Below, in pieces: positions 1-6,568 of a DNA stretch of 41,968 bases. Position 1 is the stretch's first letter. Every line of letters starts with the position of its first letter. Position numbers and translations under genes: made by a program. This stretch comes from a virus. The notes beneath the pieces are model-generated. The model saw only the letters and a program-made list of their open reading frames with translations. It did not search any database and was not told the origin of the DNA. The DNA lies in IMG/VR virus record IMGVR_UViG_3300034104_007229, positions 1-41,968 of that record. One strand, 5' to 3'.

Positions 1-210
1 CTCGTAACGTTTGTAACCACGAACAATACTTCCCGTGGCGAAATACAACATACCATTCTTCTCTTTTAAATGAACAATCACTCCATTTGAGAGAACAATC
101 TTCTTCTTAGTACGTTTGACACAAACAACCTTGGTGTCTACAGAAGTCTTGTATCCTTTACCTTCTTTGAGGTGGTAAAGGAAAATGTGGGCTTTGGTGT
201 ACATATCCAT
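1..210 (-). CDS. Unknown basic protein, cut by window edge (N-terminal 70 residues)
   Basis: The reading frame runs leftward from ATG at 208-210 to the window edge without a stop, giving at least 70 residues beginning MDMYTKAHIFLYH. It is rich in Lys and beta-branched residues (KRTKKKIVLSNG, then FATGSIVRGYKRY), which suggests a small all-beta fold, but I do not recognise a family. A host-type promoter lies immediately upstream. A second Met at residue 3 could be the real start. Confidence 0.6.
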   Translation of the reverse strand, partial: MDMYTKAHIFLYHLKEGKGYKTSVDTKVVCVKRTKKKIVLSNGVIVHLKEKNGMLYFATGSIVRGYKRYE

Positions 211-214
211 AAGA

Positions 215-247
215 CAAATGTACAACAAAAATTTGATTTAGAACAAA
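215..247 (-). promoter_or_regulatory. Bacteroidota-type promoter
   Basis: Read leftward: TTTG (244-247), 21-nt spacer, then TACATTTG (215-222), which fits the Bacteroidota TTTG/TAnnTTTG consensus. It lies 5 nt before the start codon of the leftmost gene, so that mRNA would have almost no leader. Confidence 0.55.
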
Positions 248-251
248 AATT

Positions 252-830
252 CTATCTTAATCCCAATTTTCTTAAGAAACTTTTCCAATTCTCTCGACGT
301 CTTCTCATCCTCACAAGTCTAGCTCTTGCGCTCCCTCCTTGACAACCGGTTGCTTTGGAGGCAATTCTACCATATCTTCTGCGTCGTCCTCCACCTGAGC
401 CACCTCTGTTATTTCCCAATGAGTTGATGATTTTACTTAAAATACTAATTGCCAACAGTCCCAAAACACCATGGACAGCTGCGGTAGGAACTTCCACCCC
501 ACCGATGTTTGTTACCCTTTCGAAGTATGGTGTAGATTGTTCTTTAATATTTCTAAGAGATATAATTTTCTTTAACTCATCTCTTAATTGGTCAGGGCTC
601 ATCTGTGATAAATTACTCAAAACCCGAGATAATAAACTTTTGTTTTTCGGGTCTTGAACTTGAGCGAGAATCTCTTCATCAGGTATTTCCCCACCTAAAT
701 CTTCGACATCAACTTCTACCACTCCGCTTAGTAGGTCGTTGAGTTCATCGAGTTCATCTTGAAGACAAACATCGGTGTCTTGTTCATTCAACAATTTATT
801 GTATTGAGATTCAGAAATAATGTATTTCAT
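252..830 (-). CDS. ESQ-tagged phage protein with hydrophobic segment and Arg-rich tail
   Basis: A 192-residue protein that starts MKYIISESQYNKLLNEQ. Nearly the same N-terminus is used by the next gene on the opposite strand (1141). An acidic, helical first half (residues about 20-75) is followed by a Gly/Ala/Leu/Ile segment at about 117-137 that could cross a membrane, then a Gly/Arg-rich basic tail (GGSGGGRRRRYGR) that could bind nucleic acid. Function unknown. In Bacteroidota phage genomes such N-terminal tags occur on otherwise unrelated proteins, so a virion or prohead-targeted role is possible (inference). Downstream of the holin-like gene, with 21 nt between them. Confidence 0.7.
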   Translation of the reverse strand: MKYIISESQYNKLLNEQDTDVCLQDELDELNDLLSGVVEVDVEDLGGEIPDEEILAQVQDPKNKSLLSRVLSNLSQMSPDQLRDELKKIISLRNIKEQSTPYFERVTNIGGVEVPTAAVHGVLGLLAISILSKIINSLGNNRGGSGGGRRRRYGRIASKATGCQGGSARARLVRMRRRRENWKSFLRKLGLR

Positions 831-851
831 AGTTTTTTTGTTTGATAATTA

Positions 852-1091
852 TTATTCTTTCTTTTCGTCTTTTTTCATCATGATTCTCTCGATTGAAGTG
901 AGCCCTAAAAGTGAACCAACCAAAAACGCGAGAGTTGTATACATGTATTCAGGTGTTGTGCCATTCTTAATGGTTGAAATATAAGTCAAAATAATAAGAT
1001 TTAACAAGGTAACAATCCCTGAAAATCTTTTTGATGAAACGGCAGTCCCTTCACTCAAAAGTTGATTAAAGAATTGTCTTAATCTCTCCAT
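852..1091 (-). CDS. Small membrane protein, holin candidate
   Basis: A 79-residue protein with two hydrophobic segments (about 25-41 and 50-65), a short loop, and a charged C-terminus (MKKDEKKE). This size and topology fit small phage holins, which make inner-membrane holes for lysis, but many small phage membrane proteins look alike and there is no specific motif. A TATTTAT box lies 18 nt before the start on this strand. The lysozyme-like gene is far away (18.4-19.0 kb), so context gives only weak support. Confidence 0.65.
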   Translation of the reverse strand: MERLRQFFNQLLSEGTAVSSKRFSGIVTLLNLIILTYISTIKNGTTPEYMYTTLAFLVGSLLGLTSIERIMMKKDEKKE

Positions 1092-1100
1092 AGTTATTGG

Positions 1101-1135
1101 TATTTATCAATAAATATTTTTCTAAAGGTATTTAT
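1101..1135. promoter_or_regulatory. Divergent TATTTAT boxes between two small genes
   Basis: The 49-nt gap between the divergent genes starting at 1091 and 1141 carries TATTTAT on the minus strand (1110-1116, 18 nt from the leftward start), on the plus strand (1129-1135, 5 nt from the rightward start), and a third plus-strand copy at 1101-1107. The same box recurs before many starts in the window and is proposed as a phage late-promoter element. Confidence 0.5.
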
Positions 1136-1140
1136 TTAAT

Positions 1141-1521
1141 ATGAAATATATTATATCCGAATCTCAACACAAAAGACTTCGAGAATTCTATAACGATGAA
1201 GAAGAAAATAACGTTTTAGGGAATCCGAGTGATGATACTTTGATGGTTGCCGATTTTCTTTTAAGATACGATTTGGTTGACCCAAGAAGTTTATTGATAA
1301 TGGATGATGAAATTCAAGTATTTGGTTTTGAAGGGCAAGAATTCCCTTACTTCAATGACAACTACGTTTCATTTCATGTTTCTAACAACAGAGGAAATAT
1401 TGATATTGAAGTAGAATTCCCAAGATATGAAAACGAGGAACTCGGAGGACTCGATGAGGTTATTCAATACATTAATCAAATCGCCGAGAACTACTCTATC
1501 TTTAATTGGATTATGGATTAA
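1141..1521 (+). CDS. ESQ-tagged acidic phage protein
   Basis: A 126-residue acidic protein that starts MKYIISESQHKRLREF, almost identical over ten residues to the gene at 252-830, while the remainder is unrelated. The body (IMDDEIQVFGFEGQEFPYF, then NIDIEVEFPRYENEE) looks like a small alpha/beta fold. A TATTTAT box lies 5 nt upstream of ATG. The next gene carries a related tag and follows 16 nt downstream. Function unknown; a structural or prohead-packaged role is inferred from the tag alone. Confidence 0.75.
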   Translation: MKYIISESQHKRLREFYNDEEENNVLGNPSDDTLMVADFLLRYDLVDPRSLLIMDDEIQVFGFEGQEFPYFNDNYVSFHVSNNRGNIDIEVEFPRYENEELGGLDEVIQYINQIAENYSIFNWIMD

Positions 1522-1537
1522 CAAAATATTTATGATT

Positions 1538-1858
1538 ATGAGAACTATTGTCATAACTGAATCCCAACTGAAAAAACTGATGGAAGATTCCTCTGAAATG
1601 AACTATCCCAAAGTGGAGGACCGATTCAATACATTTCTGACAAGACTTTCCAAGGGCGAATTGGAAAACGCATTCTACACTTTGAGGAATCATCCAATGA
1701 TGGGTAAAGTAATCAATGTTTACGTAACAGTTAATTGGGATGAAATAAGACCTTCTGACTACGATTACATTGAAGAATACTTAGAAAGAAAGTATTCAAA
1801 GTACATAAGGGAGTTTCTTGACATTCCAACACACAGAGTTTTATTTGAAGTAAATTAA
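1538..1858 (+). CDS. ESQ-tagged phage protein
   Basis: A 106-residue protein beginning MRTIVITESQLKKLMED, a third version of the tag. The open frame extends upstream to 1427, but a TATTTAT box sits at 1527-1533 and the tag begins at 1538, so I place the start there; the upstream part would overlap the preceding gene by 95 nt. The body has NHPMMGKVINVYVTVNWDEI and a charged, Tyr-rich region (EYLERKYSKYIREF). Function unknown. Confidence 0.75.
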   Translation: MRTIVITESQLKKLMEDSSEMNYPKVEDRFNTFLTRLSKGELENAFYTLRNHPMMGKVINVYVTVNWDEIRPSDYDYIEEYLERKYSKYIREFLDIPTHRVLFEVN

Positions 1859-1862
1859 AAAA

Positions 1863-1985
1863 ATGGCAAAATCACGTAAATCTTTACCAAAACCGACTAA
1901 CAAAAAAACGGTAAACGAAAGAAACAAGAAACAAGTTTTGAATCTTGAGGTTATCAATCGTTTGATGAAGGAAGTTAAAGGTTAA
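1863..1985 (+). CDS. Small basic protein, 40 residues
   Basis: A short frame starting 4 nt after the previous stop: MAKSRKSLPKPTNKKTVNER and then a helical end (LEVINRLMKEVKG). About 11 of 40 residues are Lys or Arg. Tight spacing with the tagged gene before it suggests one transcript. It ends 11 nt inside the convergent gene on the other strand. Function unknown; nucleic-acid contact is possible from charge alone. Confidence 0.6.
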   Translation: MAKSRKSLPKPTNKKTVNERNKKQVLNLEVINRLMKEVKG

Positions 1986-2271
1986 TTTTCACCCTTTTTT
2001 CGGGGTCTTTCCACCATCCTATTTTTTTACTGAGTTGTTCTAAGCATTCGGTGATATTGCCCTTGTAATGTAACACTTGTCTACCGTCAACTTTCATCCA
2101 ACAACTTGTATCAAATTCATTTTTTCGTTTCTCTAAACGGATGTTGAGTCCTTCTCCTTTAATTTCGACCAACATTAGTTCTGAATCTGTCAAATATCTT
2201 GATTCGAACTTGGGTAGTTGTTCACTAACCGACCAACTAAAAGACCTCTGAACAATATCAAAGTTTTCCAT
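1975..2271 (-). CDS. Small phage protein of unknown function
   Basis: A 98-residue protein from ATG at 2271 (MENFDIVQRSFSWSVSEQL). The frame can be extended to a TTG at 2319, but the ATG is preferred. Contains two Trp-rich patches (FDTSCWMKVDGRQVLHYKG and KKIGWWKDPEKR). No family recognised. It converges with the 40-residue gene and overlaps its stop by 11 nt. Confidence 0.6.
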   Translation of the reverse strand: MENFDIVQRSFSWSVSEQLPKFESRYLTDSELMLVEIKGEGLNIRLEKRKNEFDTSCWMKVDGRQVLHYKGNITECLEQLSKKIGWWKDPEKRVKINL

Positions 2272-2344
2272 AACCAAAATATAATCACTGAAAATTGATT
2301 TTGAATAGGTTGAAGACAAAAAAATTTATAATTATATTTGGGAT

Positions 2345-2740
2345 ATGAATAGATGGTCTGAATTTTTTGTTTTATTGGCAATCGGGATATTCCTATTGAT
2401 TGGTGCCAGTAAATTACGTATAGAGGAAGGTGAACTCCCTGAAAGGATTGTCGAGTCAGACCCTTATGAAAATTTAGAAGACAAACCAACCTATGAGGAA
2501 GAAGTTCTTCGTGAGTATCATGTTGTGGTGGGTTCATTCACGGACGAGTTGAACGCTCAAAATTACATTAAAGAACTCGAACTCATGGGTTATGAAGGTA
2601 AAATCCTTGTCTCAGACGACTTTCTCTACCGAGTTAGTATCTTTTCTTCAGACGTAAGAGAAGATTGTTCTCAGTTTAAGGAAGATGGTCCTATTGAGTT
2701 GAGAATGTGGATTCTCTATGAACCCTTAGGAATTGATTAG
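2345..2740 (+). CDS. Membrane-anchored SPOR-domain protein
   Basis: A 131-residue protein: one N-terminal membrane helix (residues about 7-24, FFVLLAIGIFLLIGASKL), an acidic linker, then a SPOR-like domain at about 58-105 (YHVVVGSFTDELNAQNYIKE, GYEGKILVSDDFLYRVSI). SPOR domains bind glycan strands lacking stem peptides, usually at division septa. The topology suggests an inner-membrane anchor with a periplasmic SPOR domain. A TATATTTG box (2333-2340) with TTG 20 nt further upstream resembles a host promoter and would give a leader of only a few bases. Could act in lysis or in altering host division (inference). Confidence 0.7.
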   Translation: MNRWSEFFVLLAIGIFLLIGASKLRIEEGELPERIVESDPYENLEDKPTYEEEVLREYHVVVGSFTDELNAQNYIKELELMGYEGKILVSDDFLYRVSIFSSDVREDCSQFKEDGPIELRMWILYEPLGID

Positions 2741-2953
2741 TTCATTTTGTCTAAGAATCACAAGTCTTCCGAGTTCCATGCTTAAATCCATAAACGCGCG
2801 AAAGTCTTTATTTCTAAGCTCAGTCAAGGAACTATGATTATCAAAGTAACGAACAAGTCTTTCCGCCGAGTTAAGTTGTTGTTGGGTCTCACAAGACAAG
2901 ATAACTTTCTTTACCCATTTGTGGATGTCTCCGTAGTGAACAATCTTTTCCAT
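2726..2953 (-). CDS. Small phage protein of unknown function
   Basis: A 75-residue, mostly helical protein from ATG at 2953 (MEKIVHYGDIHKWVKKVILS). An upstream ATG at 3010 is open but would run through a good host-type promoter at 2965-2996, so the shorter start is chosen. Its end overlaps the SPOR gene's 3' end by 15 nt on the opposite strand. No family recognised. Confidence 0.65.
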   Translation of the reverse strand: MEKIVHYGDIHKWVKKVILSCETQQQLNSAERLVRYFDNHSSLTELRNKDFRAFMDLSMELGRLVILRQNELINS

Positions 2954-2964
2954 AACTTTTTTTT

Positions 2965-2996
2965 CAAAGGTAAGACAAAAACATAATCCTGTCAAA
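2965..2996 (-). promoter_or_regulatory. Bacteroidota-type promoter
   Basis: Read leftward: TTTG (2993-2996), 20-nt spacer, TACCTTTG (2965-2972). It lies 11 nt before the start at 2953 and decides that start. The rightward TATTTAT box of the next gene (2998-3004) abuts it, so two promoter types stand back to back. Confidence 0.65.
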
Positions 2997-3008
2997 ATAT
3001 TTATCAAC

Positions 3009-3215
3009 ATGATAAAATTGAATGTTCAAGTTGGAGACACCATCCTGATGGGTAGGTTCAAAAACAAAAAGGTAGTTGTGAAAACTATAACGTACGATGA
3101 TTGGGGAATGCCTTTAGTAAATGGTAAACCAATCTGTACTTTCAGGGTTTTACCAAAAAAAGAGGATGTTGGTTGTGGATGTGATAATTGTACCTGTGGG
3201 TATAAAGAAAGTTAA
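3009..3215 (+). CDS. Small Cys-rich phage protein
   Basis: A 68-residue protein with a beta-rich N-terminal part (MIKLNVQVGDTILMGRFKNK) and a C-terminal cluster CGCDNCTCGYKES with four Cys in seven residues, which could bind a metal. A TATTTAT box at 2998-3004 is 4 nt before ATG. Small KOW/SH3-like folds have this pattern, but I see no defining motif. Confidence 0.65.
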   Translation: MIKLNVQVGDTILMGRFKNKKVVVKTITYDDWGMPLVNGKPICTFRVLPKKEDVGCGCDNCTCGYKES

Positions 3216-3439
3216 GGAATGTCCTTAAAAGGAGCACCTCCCCAAAATATTCTTATGAAACCCAAAGAAAGATTGTGATGTTGTCCATCATACCAAAAGT
3301 GGTCGTAGTTTGGTTTCCAAAAACCGAATTCGAAAATTAAATAATCTAATTTGGTAAGGCGAGATAACCACTGATTATGTCCACCCTTTTTATCGGTTTC
3401 ACCATTAAATACAGAAAGGTTTCTTTTAAAATATTTCAT
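3212..3439 (-). CDS. Small aromatic-rich protein of unknown function
   Basis: A 75-residue protein rich in Trp, Phe, Tyr and His (FEFGFWKPNYDHFWYDGQHH, LGFIRIFWGGAPF). It converges with the Cys-rich gene, overlapping its stop by 4 nt. A TACATTTA box lies 5 nt upstream (3445-3452) but no matching upstream element is clear. No family recognised. Confidence 0.6.
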   Translation of the reverse strand: MKYFKRNLSVFNGETDKKGGHNQWLSRLTKLDYLIFEFGFWKPNYDHFWYDGQHHNLSLGFIRIFWGGAPFKDIP

Positions 3440-3461
3440 TTTCTTAAATGTACAACAAAAC

Positions 3462-3728
3462 TTAAGATTCTGAAATATATTTTCTAACTAACAACTGTAA
3501 AAGTTCCTCCGCAGCTTCAATTGCGACATCTTCACCATATTCTTTAGCAATCTCATCAAATTTAGGAAGGAACTTCTGACTGAGAATATCAATTTTTCTA
3601 TCCCTACTCGATTTCTTTTTATCTTGAACCATGTTGAATCCGAAAGACTGAGGTAATCCTTTTTCTTCGGAAATTATTTTCTCGAATATTTTTTCCAAAT
3701 CCTTTTCGGTGAGTTTGACAACTTTCAT
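3462..3728 (-). CDS. Phage protein with LTEKDL-type N-terminal tag
   Basis: An 88-residue protein beginning MKVVKLTEKDLEKIFEKIIS, an amphipathic tag in the same style as the ESQ tags. The frame is open to 3779, but a TATTTAT box (3733-3739) sits 4 nt before the internal ATG at 3728, so I start there. The C-terminal half (FDEIAKEYGEDVAIEAAEEL) is helical and acidic. Short tags of this form recur in phage genomes on varied proteins; a virion-targeting role is an inference. Confidence 0.65.
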   Translation of the reverse strand: MKVVKLTEKDLEKIFEKIISEEKGLPQSFGFNMVQDKKKSSRDRKIDILSQKFLPKFDEIAKEYGEDVAIEAAEELLQLLVRKYISES

Positions 3729-3768
3729 AATTATAAATATATTAACATAAACAATTAGTCGTGTAAAA

Positions 3769-4326
3769 ATGGGTGTCAACGATAGTTTAGAGGTGTTTTT
3801 GGATATACTGATGAGAAAGTATCCTGAACTTAAGTCTTCAAGAAGTTACTTTTGGGAAACCTTCGATTCTTCGGGACTCGTTTCAATTGAAATCCATTCT
3901 CTGAGGTATGGTGTCGCATTGTCTTTACCAAATGGTATAATCTTTTCACCCAAGGTGATGAACACATCACTACCGAGTTTATTGTTCGCACTTTTCCATG
4001 AGGTTGCCCATCAATACCAATTCAAAAAATATGGTACGAAAAAAATGATGGCAATACATACAAAAGAATTTTCAGTCTCAGAAGGTTTGTCATTTCTAAG
4101 ACAGATGGAAGTTACCGCTGACCGATATGCGGAACAAAAGTTACACCAAATGAAAAAATTGGGTCTTATGTCCCCAAACGAAATCATCCCCAAAGGATTT
4201 TATAAATCACTCGGGGATGAACACTATTTCAAGATTTATGAAATGACAAAAAATTTATTATCCGAAGAAAACACTAAGGACCCTGAAAGAATTTCACAAA
4301 TTCTCTACGATAAGTTGAAAACTTAA
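3769..4326 (+). CDS. Zinc metalloprotease-like protein (HExxH)
   Basis: A 185-residue protein with a zinc-protease motif HEVAHQYQFKKYG at about residues 76-88 and a downstream Glu in EVTADRYAEQK (about 115-125) that would supply the third ligand, as in gluzincins. There is no signal peptide, so it should act in the cytoplasm or in the virion. Possible roles are cleavage of a host regulator or of phage structural proteins; nothing in the sequence decides this. It stands alone between leftward genes and ends directly against the secreted nuclease gene. Confidence 0.7.
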   Translation: MGVNDSLEVFLDILMRKYPELKSSRSYFWETFDSSGLVSIEIHSLRYGVALSLPNGIIFSPKVMNTSLPSLLFALFHEVAHQYQFKKYGTKKMMAIHTKEFSVSEGLSFLRQMEVTADRYAEQKLHQMKKLGLMSPNEIIPKGFYKSLGDEHYFKIYEMTKNLLSEENTKDPERISQILYDKLKT

Positions 4327-4926
4327 TTAATGTTTACAGACAATCTTGTGTTCCTCCCAACCTTTTTCAGGTTTTTTGTTTGGGAAGTGATAACATTTCC
4401 ATTCCTTTGAGTTCTTGAAAAAAATGTGCTTTGTAAACCCGTCAGGTACAGTTGCGTTAGTTGGAAGTACTATTGAAGTCTTATCATAGTTTAAGGTAAT
4501 TTTTATAAAAAGGTTTTCCTTGTCATCCCATTTTCTTTCTTGTTCCTCTAAAAGTCTCCATTCACCACGATTCAAATATTGGTCTTGAAGAGCACAGTTT
4601 AAATACGAGAAGGTTGTTTTTAGATTTTCCATATTATCACTAAAGGTTGCCGCAGGTGCCAAATGTCCTTTATCGTAAACATTTTTAGCGTAATCTTGGT
4701 GGTCCGAGGTCTTAATGTTTTTTTCAGCGTAAAAATCCATGGAACCTCTGTTGACATTTGTCGGACGATTTGTTGATTCATAAGATAACCAAAGTGGTTG
4801 TTCTAATTTTTGGGAATAATAGACCTCATAAATTGGTTTTTTTATCAATACGTCTGTCATTGTAATGTTCGATACGAACAAAACAAAAACACCAAACATC
4901 AATGAAATATTAGTTATAGTTTTCAT
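4327..4926 (-). CDS. Secreted DNA/RNA non-specific endonuclease (beta-beta-alpha-Me type)
   Basis: A 199-residue protein with an N-terminal signal or anchor segment (residues about 5-23, ISLMFGVFVLFVSNITM). The nuclease core has DKGHLAPA at about 85-92, matching the DRGH-type catalytic motif, and a second conserved block with Asn, Gln, Asn, Trp and Glu (NCALQDQYLNRGEWRLLEEQ). Serratia nuclease and EndoG belong to this family. Last gene of the surface operon. It could degrade DNA outside the cell or in the periplasm, for example competing phage or host debris (inference). Arg of DRGH is Lys here, a tolerated variation. Confidence 0.8.
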   Translation of the reverse strand: MKTITNISLMFGVFVLFVSNITMTDVLIKKPIYEVYYSQKLEQPLWLSYESTNRPTNVNRGSMDFYAEKNIKTSDHQDYAKNVYDKGHLAPAATFSDNMENLKTTFSYLNCALQDQYLNRGEWRLLEEQERKWDDKENLFIKITLNYDKTSIVLPTNATVPDGFTKHIFFKNSKEWKCYHFPNKKPEKGWEEHKIVCKH

Positions 4927-4928
4927 AG

Positions 4929-6119
4929 TTAGAAATTTACTTTACCTGAATATCCAGGTGTAATTATGTAGAAGTTTTGTGAACCCCCACGGGTTAGATT
5001 TCCCGTCATTATAGACAAAGAACCTGGGTATAATGAACGAACGTTTGTCGTTGAATTTGTTATTGAGATAAATTCACTTGGAGTGAAAATAGAAGACCTC
5101 GGCACAATAGGTGTGGTTATTAAACCCGATTTCAAACCAAACAAAAAATATTGGTCAGAAACATTTATTTTTCCATCATTATTCAAGTCAAAACGATAAT
5201 AATTCAAACCATTAGTCCCAACCAAACCGAAAACAATGTCACTTATTCTTTTACCATCATTATTTGTAAATTGTTGGGTGGGAATTGGCGCCGTAAACTG
5301 TACCCTAAACTCAAAATTATTCACATCTAATCCTGTTGTTAAGAACTGATATCTCCCTTGTGAGTTAGTCATAACTGAACGATTCAAAACAAATTCATTT
5401 GATACTACTGAGGGACTGAAACGATACTTTTGTGGCGTTAAAATAGACCAAGCACTGGCGTTTTTACCGCCAACAGGAACGACCTTCCCCCCATCGATGT
5501 TAGTTAATCCGAGTGTTGCTCCGTTACCCCCACATAAAGGTTTTGATTGAAAGTTTACATCAATAACATTTGTGGTTTCGAATAAAACAATTTGAAAAGT
5601 GTGGAGATTAGACCTACAACCATAGTGTGGCACGTTGTTAAAGTTGAATACTAATACTCTGTTCGGAGCGGTTCCTGTGGTGTAGTAGTTCATATTACCT
5701 GTGTTGGGTAATAAATCCTCCCAATCCGCCAGAATTGCGTTTTTAGGTGCACCTCCGTTGGGTAGAAATTGAGCGGTATATCCATTGGTTTGTCCCGCAG
5801 AAAAACCTATCCAACCATTTGAACTAACGTAAAATTGAGTGTAGTTGTTTCCAAAATAATTGAATGTAAAACCTATGTTGTATGGACCTTGAACACAATC
5901 GTCACATCCCGCTAAAGACGCTCCTCCAGTAAAACTATAATTGGAGTAAGTTGGTTCATTTATTTGATAATTTGATATGGACCGTGTATAGAGTTCTACA
6001 GGAACATTGGCAACACCTGTTTGGTCAGCATCATAAACATAACCCGAGAACGTAAATTCTTGACCATGTAGAACGCCAAATAAAAAGAATGATATGACTA
6101 TCAAAAATCCTTTCATCAC
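4929..6119 (-). CDS. Secreted adhesin-like protein with dockerin-like calcium loop
   Basis: A 396-residue protein with a signal peptide (residues 1-19). A domain at about 22-45 resembles carboxypeptidase-regulatory/prealbumin-like folds (FSGYVYDADQTGVANVPVEL). Residues about 55-235 (NIGFTFNYFGNNYTQFYVSS, NAILADWEDLLP) have the look of a nidogen-like extracellular beta domain common in Bacteroidota surface proteins. A calcium-binding dockerin-like repeat follows (FDLNNDGKINVSDQYFLFG, about 313-331). No T9SS sorting domain is seen at the C-terminus (ITPGYSGKVNF). It overlaps the preceding gene by 4 nt. It may be bound by the cohesin-like parts of the 630-residue protein of the same operon. Confidence 0.7.
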   Translation of the reverse strand: MMKGFLIVISFFLFGVLHGQEFTFSGYVYDADQTGVANVPVELYTRSISNYQINEPTYSNYSFTGGASLAGCDDCVQGPYNIGFTFNYFGNNYTQFYVSSNGWIGFSAGQTNGYTAQFLPNGGAPKNAILADWEDLLPNTGNMNYYTTGTAPNRVLVFNFNNVPHYGCRSNLHTFQIVLFETTNVIDVNFQSKPLCGGNGATLGLTNIDGGKVVPVGGKNASAWSILTPQKYRFSPSVVSNEFVLNRSVMTNSQGRYQFLTTGLDVNNFEFRVQFTAPIPTQQFTNNDGKRISDIVFGLVGTNGLNYYRFDLNNDGKINVSDQYFLFGLKSGLITTPIVPRSSIFTPSEFISITNSTTNVRSLYPGSLSIMTGNLTRGGSQNFYIITPGYSGKVNF

Positions 6120-6568
6120 ATCTTAGAAACAGAAACCTCTAACGCCTTTTTTACCGCACTTGCGAATGTTGATTTTTCGAATGGTAGGTTCTCATCTCTG
6201 AGTTCTGCAAAACTCGCTTTTACTGACAACTTAGCAGAACCTTCTCCTGAATATTCAATCCCGTCTTTCTGAATAATCACTTTAACAATTGTATTCTTTT
6301 TTTTAATCATAAAAGGACCAATGTTGATTCCAACTGTTGGTGCCTCTATAGAAGTTATAGAAACGTGAATCGGTAAACCTTGTTCACAGATTGTAAATTT
6401 TTCCCCCATAAGTTCCTCAGTCAATTGTTTCAATCCAAAAACAAATTTCTTCGAAGACAAATCAGGATTTTCTGTTAAGTTTTCAACCTTGAAAACCGAG
6501 TAACAATTTTGTGCAAAACTCGGAACAGTTAATAAGCTAATAATTGAAATCAAAATAAAGTTTTTCAT
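6116..6568 (-). CDS. Small exported protein of the CsgG-like operon
   Basis: A 150-residue protein with a signal peptide ending in SFAQ (residue 20) and no further membrane segment, so periplasmic or secreted. Contains FVFGLKQLTEELMGEKFTIC and a beta-rich middle (GPFMIKKKNTIVKVIIQKDG). It overlaps genes on both sides by 4 nt. In curli systems small periplasmic accessories (CsgE/CsgF) go with CsgG; the placement suggests a similar accessory role, but I cannot see sequence identity to either. Confidence 0.65.
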   Translation of the reverse strand: MKNFILISIISLLTVPSFAQNCYSVFKVENLTENPDLSSKKFVFGLKQLTEELMGEKFTICEQGLPIHVSITSIEAPTVGINIGPFMIKKKNTIVKVIIQKDGIEYSGEGSAKLSVKASFAELRDENLPFEKSTFASAVKKALEVSVSKM

